A stretch of DNA of 64,000 nt, from the NCBI GenBank assembly GCA_963920575.1, contig OY986969.1, positions 18,213,288 through 18,277,287 on the forward strand. The letters are read 5' to 3'. A model generated the notes under the pieces. It saw nothing but the letters and a program-made list of their open reading frames with translations. It did not search any database and had not been told where the DNA came from. The DNA comes from Narthecium ossifragum. Taxonomy: Eukaryota; Streptophyta; Magnoliopsida; Dioscoreales; Nartheciaceae. Shown piece after piece: positions 58,330-64,000 of this stretch. Both the position numbers and the translations under genes were made by a program. The first letter of the stretch is position 1. The number at the start of each line of letters is the position of its first letter.

Positions 58330-61300
58330 TGTGAGGACCCGTTCCTCCAACCTGGCCCGACCGCGTTGGGTCGAGGGTCTGGTTTTCTGGTTTAGCTCGG
58401 TCGGCCTTGCTTCGTGATCTCCCTTGATCGTTGCGGCTCTGGGGGTAATTTGGTAAATTTTCCTTGACGGAGTTGGTTTCACACACGCGTAGCGCACACA
58501 CGACCATGTAATGATATATGTGTTTGATTAAATCATTAGGAGTACTCTAGATTGGAGGATCTAAGTCCCATCGTACGGATCGTGATTGGAGCGACTAGGA
58601 TCAGATCTGGCTGATCGGACGGTCATGATCTAATCTTAAGCCGATCATATAAAAGCCAACCCTTTATCTCGTTAGGGCTGAGATCGTGACCTTTGAGAGA
58701 GAGAGGGAGAGAGAGAGGAGTGGCCGGCGACCCGCGTCTGATGGCAATCACGACCGGACGAGGGCGGAGAGGACGACGACGGCTGGGCTTCCCTCTTCAA
58801 TGGTGAAGAGCTTGGCGACGACAATGGTGACGGCGACCATGGCTGGAGAGGAACGAGGCGGCAGCGAGCTCGGAGACGACGACTATGACGGGAGAATACA
58901 AGAGAGGAGGCGATCCCGATCTAGAAAGGTAGGGGAACCTACCCTATTCTCAGATTATAGATTAGGACTTTGATGTTTTGTTGGTTGCGTGGCTTCTCTG
59001 TTGCTGTTCTTCCCCTTCCATTGCATGTCATTGCTTAGATCTTTGAGTTAATGGTGGATTTCGACGAGATTTGCTTTCTCCCTTCCGGTTTGATGGATTT
59101 GTATGCTAAGCTTGTGGTTTCGTCGGATTCTCGTTGGGTTTTCAAGGCTTTCCTCTCCATGCTCTTGGGTTGGCAGAGGCTTAAGGAAACACTTCAAAAC
59201 TTCTTTTGTTTTCCTTGTTGAATCTTCTGGTGGGTTTGGCTTGGATTGGTTGGATATTGTTTCGATTTCATAGCCTAATGGATTGCTACGATTGTTTGGA
59301 TGTCCTGTTTTTCCCTTGCTCTCGGGTTGGAATCTCTGTTTCCTTGATCTTGTAGCCCTTGTGATGCTATCTCCTCTCTACCCTGCTTCAGTGGTTTAAG
59401 GCTTTGGGTCTTCATGGATTTTGTTCTGTGTATGGTTTGTCGGATGTTTGAGGTTCTTCTACAATCCCATGTCTGATGTTTCCCTTGAGTTAATGATGTT
59501 TGACTTGGATTGTTGTGATTGCTTTGCCGGGTTGTGGATTACTATTATCGTTCATCTGCTCTTGCTTTACTGGATGCTTGAGATCCTTTTCCAACCTCTC
59601 TGCTGATTTCCTTTGAGTGCTCAAGGTTGGTTTGGAATTGCTGGATATAGTTGGGACTTCTTTTAAATTGTTGTGGCTGACTTTTGGATTTCTGTCGGAT
59701 TGTTATACCTGTCGGGTTTCTCTATTTCGGATTGGATGGTCGTCGGGAATTGGCATTTGCTAGGATCTTTCTTTTGAACTGATTAACTTCTGGGCTTGCA
59801 TCTTGACTGTAGCGGTTATTCTGTCAATTGGAATTGAGTCCTTAGTGAATCAATATTGACTGAGAAGTTGTTTGGCTTGCTGGTTGTGCTCTATCGGTTT
59901 GATCATGTCGTTTGAAGTTTTTTTGTTTGCTGGTTCTTCCCTCTTCCGGTCGATCATTGGATATTTAGCTTCCTAGTCTAATTCATCTTAAACTGTGTTA
60001 TGTAGATGTTTATTGAAATGCTAGGCTGCCGTTGATCATGGCTATAATTTCCTGCGATCATAATATATGTATGCCAAGCTTGTTAGTTGCATTTTATTGT
60101 AGCATGTTCCCTCCTCTGTTCGATTCCTGTTAATTAATGTGAACTTTACAATTTCTTACGCTCTTTCATCAACTATCCGATTGTGTGATGTATATCATGC
60201 TCAAGCATAGGGTCGGCTGTGTGCCCGTTTCTACTTTATTTGTGGGTTAACTAAGGGAGTGATGCCCCTTGGGAATGTTTAGATTTGAGTGGGCCGAAGG
60301 TGTGCCCTGTGTGTTGAATGTGCTTGGTTTGGATACGTGAATGCCATGTGTGCCTTATGTTAGTTTTTTAATGCTAAATCTAATCTATAGCTATGTCATA
60401 ACCTTTTGGACAATTGAGTGATGATTTGGCATGTAGAGACACCTAGGTCTAGTTGCTTAAATAGGCTCATGCATGTTGTATGCATTAGAAGCATTAAGGC
60501 TAGGTGGTAGGCGATGAATTCTATCGCCGATCCGGGGTTCTCGGGTAGCCTGGATCTAGCCTTAGGATCGGGGTTTGGGGTAGTCGAGAATTAGGACGTG
60601 ATTGTTATCAATGATCATGTTTGATATCATTTGAGATTATTGTTATAGTTGACCATGTTTGATATTATTGTATTTGAGGTGTAGAGGTCGTGTCGGGTCT
60701 CCAAGGCCAAGCGCTAAGGATGGATGTCGATGTCCCTGACTTGTGTGTCCCCGCGAGAGATGGTATGACTGGGCAGGGTGGTACCTGGACAGGAGCCCGT
60801 AGTCTTTGTTTCCTCTCGTCTGTTCTTGGGTGAGGGTGGGACCTGGACAGGAGCCCTCGGGAATCGACAGGGTCATGGGGCCCTTGACATACCTTAGGCT
60901 TAGGCGGAGAACGACACAGTTGCAGTTTCCTTTCCATTCTATGCGACGTAGAGTAGAACCCTAGTGGGCATTGTTGCTCACCCTACCTGGGCTGCATCAG
61001 CGATGCTGGTCGATGCAGTTCCTTCTTTCAGGTGTTCTTCTAGAAGATGGCACGATATTTTGAGATGATCGAGGACTTGGAGCTTCGAGGAGTTCTTCTA
61101 CAGATAATTTACAGTTTTAATCAATGATGTACAAATTGATGTATAATCTGATATATCCAAGAACAAAATTGTATGATTATTCAGTCAACTCTATTTGAGA
61201 AATATTGTAACATTCTTTAATGTAGATGTTGAGGAAGGTGATGATATGAAATTGTAAAATTGTAAAATGTACAGGTTTCTTGTGCTATAATTATAAAGAG

Positions 61301-61445
61301 GGTTATGTCGAGAAATTTTATGAACTTGAGGACTAAATTGTTTAAATTCGTAGCAGTTATATACTTGTGCACCAATTGATGATGTAAACAGGTTTAGGTG
61401 GCTCACACCTCGATCTGGATGAGTTTTCTGGGTCGGGGTGTGACA
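58330..61445 (+). repeat. Solo LTR, TGTGAGG family, longest copy
   Basis: It starts TGTGAGGACCCGTTCC and ends GGGTCGGGGTGTGACA (3116 bp). GTTAT flanks it (58325-58329 and 61446-61450). The TATA box TATAAAAG is at 58648-58655. The landmark GGTAGGGGAACCTACC is at 58928. A T-rich section of about 1.2 kb follows that the other copies have in shorter form. Unlike its relatives it has no ATCGAT array. Confidence 0.92.
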
Positions 61446-61510
61446 GTTATGGTAATTTATGGTAGTCACATGCTGGCTGAAAATGAAAGGATCGTCCATA
61501 ATTTACTCAC

Positions 61511-61606
61511 GGAGCCGATGAGGGCGTCATGCAAAGCTTGATTCCCGCCGGGGTATGCTAGAAAGGTGGGTGGTCGGGCAGACACCAGATCCGGGACCGT
61601 CGTCAT
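61511..61606 (-). other. Possible 96-nt exon downstream of the FAR1-like frame
   Basis: On the minus strand TTTGATAG|ATGACGACGG and GGCTCC|GTGAGT bound 32 open codons (MTTVPDLVSARPPTFLAYPG, then GNQALHDALIGS). Both splice sites are good, and the length keeps the frame. The FAR1-like frame has a donor-like site at 61869/61868 (CAGAAG|GTAATT) in the same phase, so this could be one of its 3' exons. No domain is recognised. Confidence 0.35.
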
Positions 61607-61783
61607 CTATCAAATGAAGATTGAAAACAAACATGGTGCACATGTTACATACTTCCAAAAAATAATAAGTATATGGACGAGAGTGATACGTTTACACTCT
61701 CTTGTGTTCTGAAATTAAAAGAGGACAATGACGTAGACGACGACATATCCCTGCGAGCGGAGTGACTTTCTATGCGGGCACCC

Positions 61784-63451
61784 TTATATGAACAAAAACA
61801 CACATGAGGTAATGACTTTCTGACTACGGATATTATACGAGATGCAATTGGACAAAATGAAAATTACCTTCTGTTTCTTCCCCGTAGAATTTGATTTTCT
61901 CACTATCTTCTCAAGTGTGGATTGTCTCCTCTTTTTCGGAGGCCGGCCCTTGCAACGAACTTGCATCGGACTCTTAATTCGTGTCTCGATGGAGTCATAA
62001 GTAGGCAAAGTGTCATCAATGGAGTCGTGTAGATCTCTTGCAGCTGTTGCTCAAAGGGAAATGAAGTTGCACACTGAAGCCGCTTCCTAAAAGATTGGTA
62101 ATCGACATTTGTCTCCTTCTCAATTTTGGTTCTAAGTACATTATCATACTGCTCAACAAATTGCTTCAGTGAAGTCTTCGAATTTACATATCCATCGAAG
62201 AAAGCATTCATGCTTTCACTGTGCTGCGTTGTGGACATCCCAGCCCAAAATGGATCTTTCACATAAGCAGGGACCCACCGCCTCCTCTCAGCATACATGT
62301 CTTGTAGCCATGTGTGTTCTTCAAGTCCACATTGACTTAGCATGAGCCGCCATCGCTCCTCAAATTGCGATTGAACCAAAGAGTCATATACTGTTGCCAG
62401 CAGTGCACTCTTTATGGCTTCATAATCTGTGCGTCCACCCCTTAGTTTTTCTGAAATCTTCTTCAATATGTGCCACAAGCAGCATCGGTGTCGAGTTTCA
62501 TGGAAAACAATGGATATGGCCTTCGTAATTGCTCTATCCAGATCAGTGATGATAGCCTCTGGTGCTTTACTCCGCATGCACATCAGCCATGTCTCCAGTA
62601 GCCATGTGAATGAGGCCACATCCTCCCCGGATATCAACCCACACCCCAATAGTATGGATTGTCCGTGGTGGTTGACACCCACAAATGGAGCGAATGACAT
62701 GTCATACTTGTTAGTCAAGTACGTAGTGTCCAAGGTGACGACATCTTCAAAATAGTACGCTGCCAATCTGCTACGAGGATCTACCCAGAATAAACTCGTC
62801 AATCTTGAATCGTCATCTAACTCAAAGGCATAAAAGAAATCAGAATTCTTCGCCTGCATGCGCTTGAAGTAACTGTTCACCGCCTCAGCATCCTCTTTTT
62901 CCAAGCCTCAATTGCCTAGCCTTGGCAATGTGATTGCGACAATCTCTTTCTACAAATTCCAAAGCTTCATGCCCACTAGCCTCAACAACAAAAGAATTGA
63001 AACTCTGATTCATTCGAACACCGGCTTGGTCGTTAAGCTCCAATCGTCTTTTAACATTGCATGGGAGCGTTCTGTTGCATGGGAAAAATCTAGATTTCGA
63101 TGGGCTAAGAGGATGGTTGTGCTCGTGGAACAAAGATCTCAACACCCACTTTCTGTCTGGGTGTACTGATGCATGGATCCTATCCAAGCAATTCGTCTTC
63201 GAACTGAACTTTGGTCCACCATGTGCTTTACTCGTCCTAGGCTTGCCCTCGCACGAGCAAGGAAGCAATATAGATTGTACATTTCCTTCTCCGTCAGAGT
63301 TTGAGCTCCTCTTAGCAACAGAAGAGCCTACAACCTTAGCGTATTCCTTATAGAACTTATGGACATCGACGAGAGAGTCGAATGTCATCCCACTCAGAGG
63401 CGCTAGCACTTCTCCGGAGGTATATGCCGGCTCATCAGCGACTGAAAGCAT
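61784..63451 (-). pseudogene. FAR1-RELATED SEQUENCE-like gene, frameshifted and internally deleted
   Basis: The frame starts at 63451 (MLSVADEPAYTSGEVLAPLS). The FAR1 DNA-binding region follows (MTFDSLVDVHKFYKEYAKVV; the zinc-cluster-like LPCSCEGKP, NCLDRIHA, RKWVLRSLFHEHNHPL). A MULE-transposase-derived domain comes next (VVTLDTTYLTNKYDMSFAPF, EAIITDLDRAITKAI, RHRCCLWHILKKI, TTQHSESMNAFFDGYV). Between the two domains one extra A in a run near 62893 shifts the frame. After QLQEIYT (about 62035) the expected SWIM zinc finger is missing. The C-terminal tail (IKSPMQVRCKGRPPKKRRQ) resumes in another frame. Family members act in light signalling and other regulation. This copy probably gives no full protein unless the A-run change is a sequencing error. 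Confidence 0.75.
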
Positions 63452-64000
63452 TGTGATCTACCTACAAGAAAACGGTAGCAAAAGCATTTTATATCCCTCC
63501 ACCGAGCCAACTTTCAAATGCACAATCTCTGGTTTTACGGAATTATAATTGATTGGATAGTCATTACATGACATCCATTCAGGTCGTTGAAAATTGGATG
63601 CGTACGTAAAGTACTAACCAATTCTTAATTGCCAATCACAGTAGCTTATGATTTATAACACAAATCAAATCAGTCTTAGGGATCAAGATGAAAATGCTGA
63701 ACAAACTTCATAGGTGTCTAATCCAAACTCTCTACTGTTCCAAGCTATAGTAGACAAGAGCTTTTATGAGGTTGCCATAAACTTACTAAAAGATAGTACA
63801 TGACATCATAAAAGACCTCATTTGCAGGTTTTACAACAATAGCTATATCATTATGCAATATATAGTCAAATTTTAACATAAGGTACAACAACCATAGTAC
63901 AATATAATGGAATTCACCACATTCAAAAACCCAAAACACATCTATGAAACAATTTGAGCATATAAGTAGAAGTTCATTTGAGGGTTCAAGTTTCGACCCC
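63452..64000. other. Upstream flank of the FAR1-like gene
   Basis: Just upstream of the start codon the minus strand reads TTTTCTTGTAG|GTAGATC, a possible 3' splice site of a leader intron. Beyond it the AT-rich sequence shows no gene. Confidence 0.4.

Overview
This is nuclear DNA of a flowering plant, probably a monocot. The signs are a PHD-finger gene with a GC-rich first exon and AT-rich introns, two Pack-MULE-like transposons carrying pieces of host genes (NAC and PPR), FAR1-family sequences, and dense nested LTR retrotransposons. The species cannot be named from the sequence alone.

Only one gene looks intact: a five-exon PHD-finger regulator on the minus strand (12699-18350), related to the MS1/MMD1/At1g33420 family. 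Its exons join at GT-AG sites into an open 720-codon frame. A FAR1-RELATED SEQUENCE-like locus near the right end (61511-63451, minus) keeps its DNA-binding and MULE-transposase-like domains. It has a frameshift in an A run and has lost the expected SWIM region.

Layout: 1-2806 is a partial long LTR with a nested solo LTR. 2807-5700 holds a FAR1 fragment, a decayed coiled-coil frame and a 447-bp tandem duplication. 5722-7556 is a Pack-MULE with a NAC fragment and a perfect 9-bp target duplication. 7566-12698 has no coding gene, but contains a promoter/leader-like stretch near 8.8-8.96 kb. The PHD gene follows. From about 19.6 kb to at least 53.9 kb lies one old Tat-lineage Ty3/gypsy element: its LTR, an antisense plant-mobile-domain (PMD) frame on the plus strand, and pol on the minus strand. 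Many later insertions have split it.

Insertions into the Tat element, left to right, are: an LTR at 22219-26766 with another inside it; a truncated chromovirus end at 28223-36627 holding LTR 30637-35883, which holds LTR 32676-35378; an Athila-like non-autonomous element at 36940-47727 holding a solo LTR and a PPR-carrying Pack-MULE-like element; solo LTRs at 50130-51377 and 51439-53878; and an LTR from 53949 with a solo LTR at 54980-56801. A further solo LTR (58330-61445) lies beside the FAR1-like locus. Eleven of these units, the NAC Pack-MULE included, have recognisable target-site duplications, one of them with a single mismatch; two more have only weak or ambiguous ones.

The most unusual signal is a set of short palindromic arrays with an ATCGAT core (GATCGATC). 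They lie in LTRs of two unrelated retrotransposon lineages. The bases flanking the core differ from copy to copy but change on both sides together, so the palindrome is kept.
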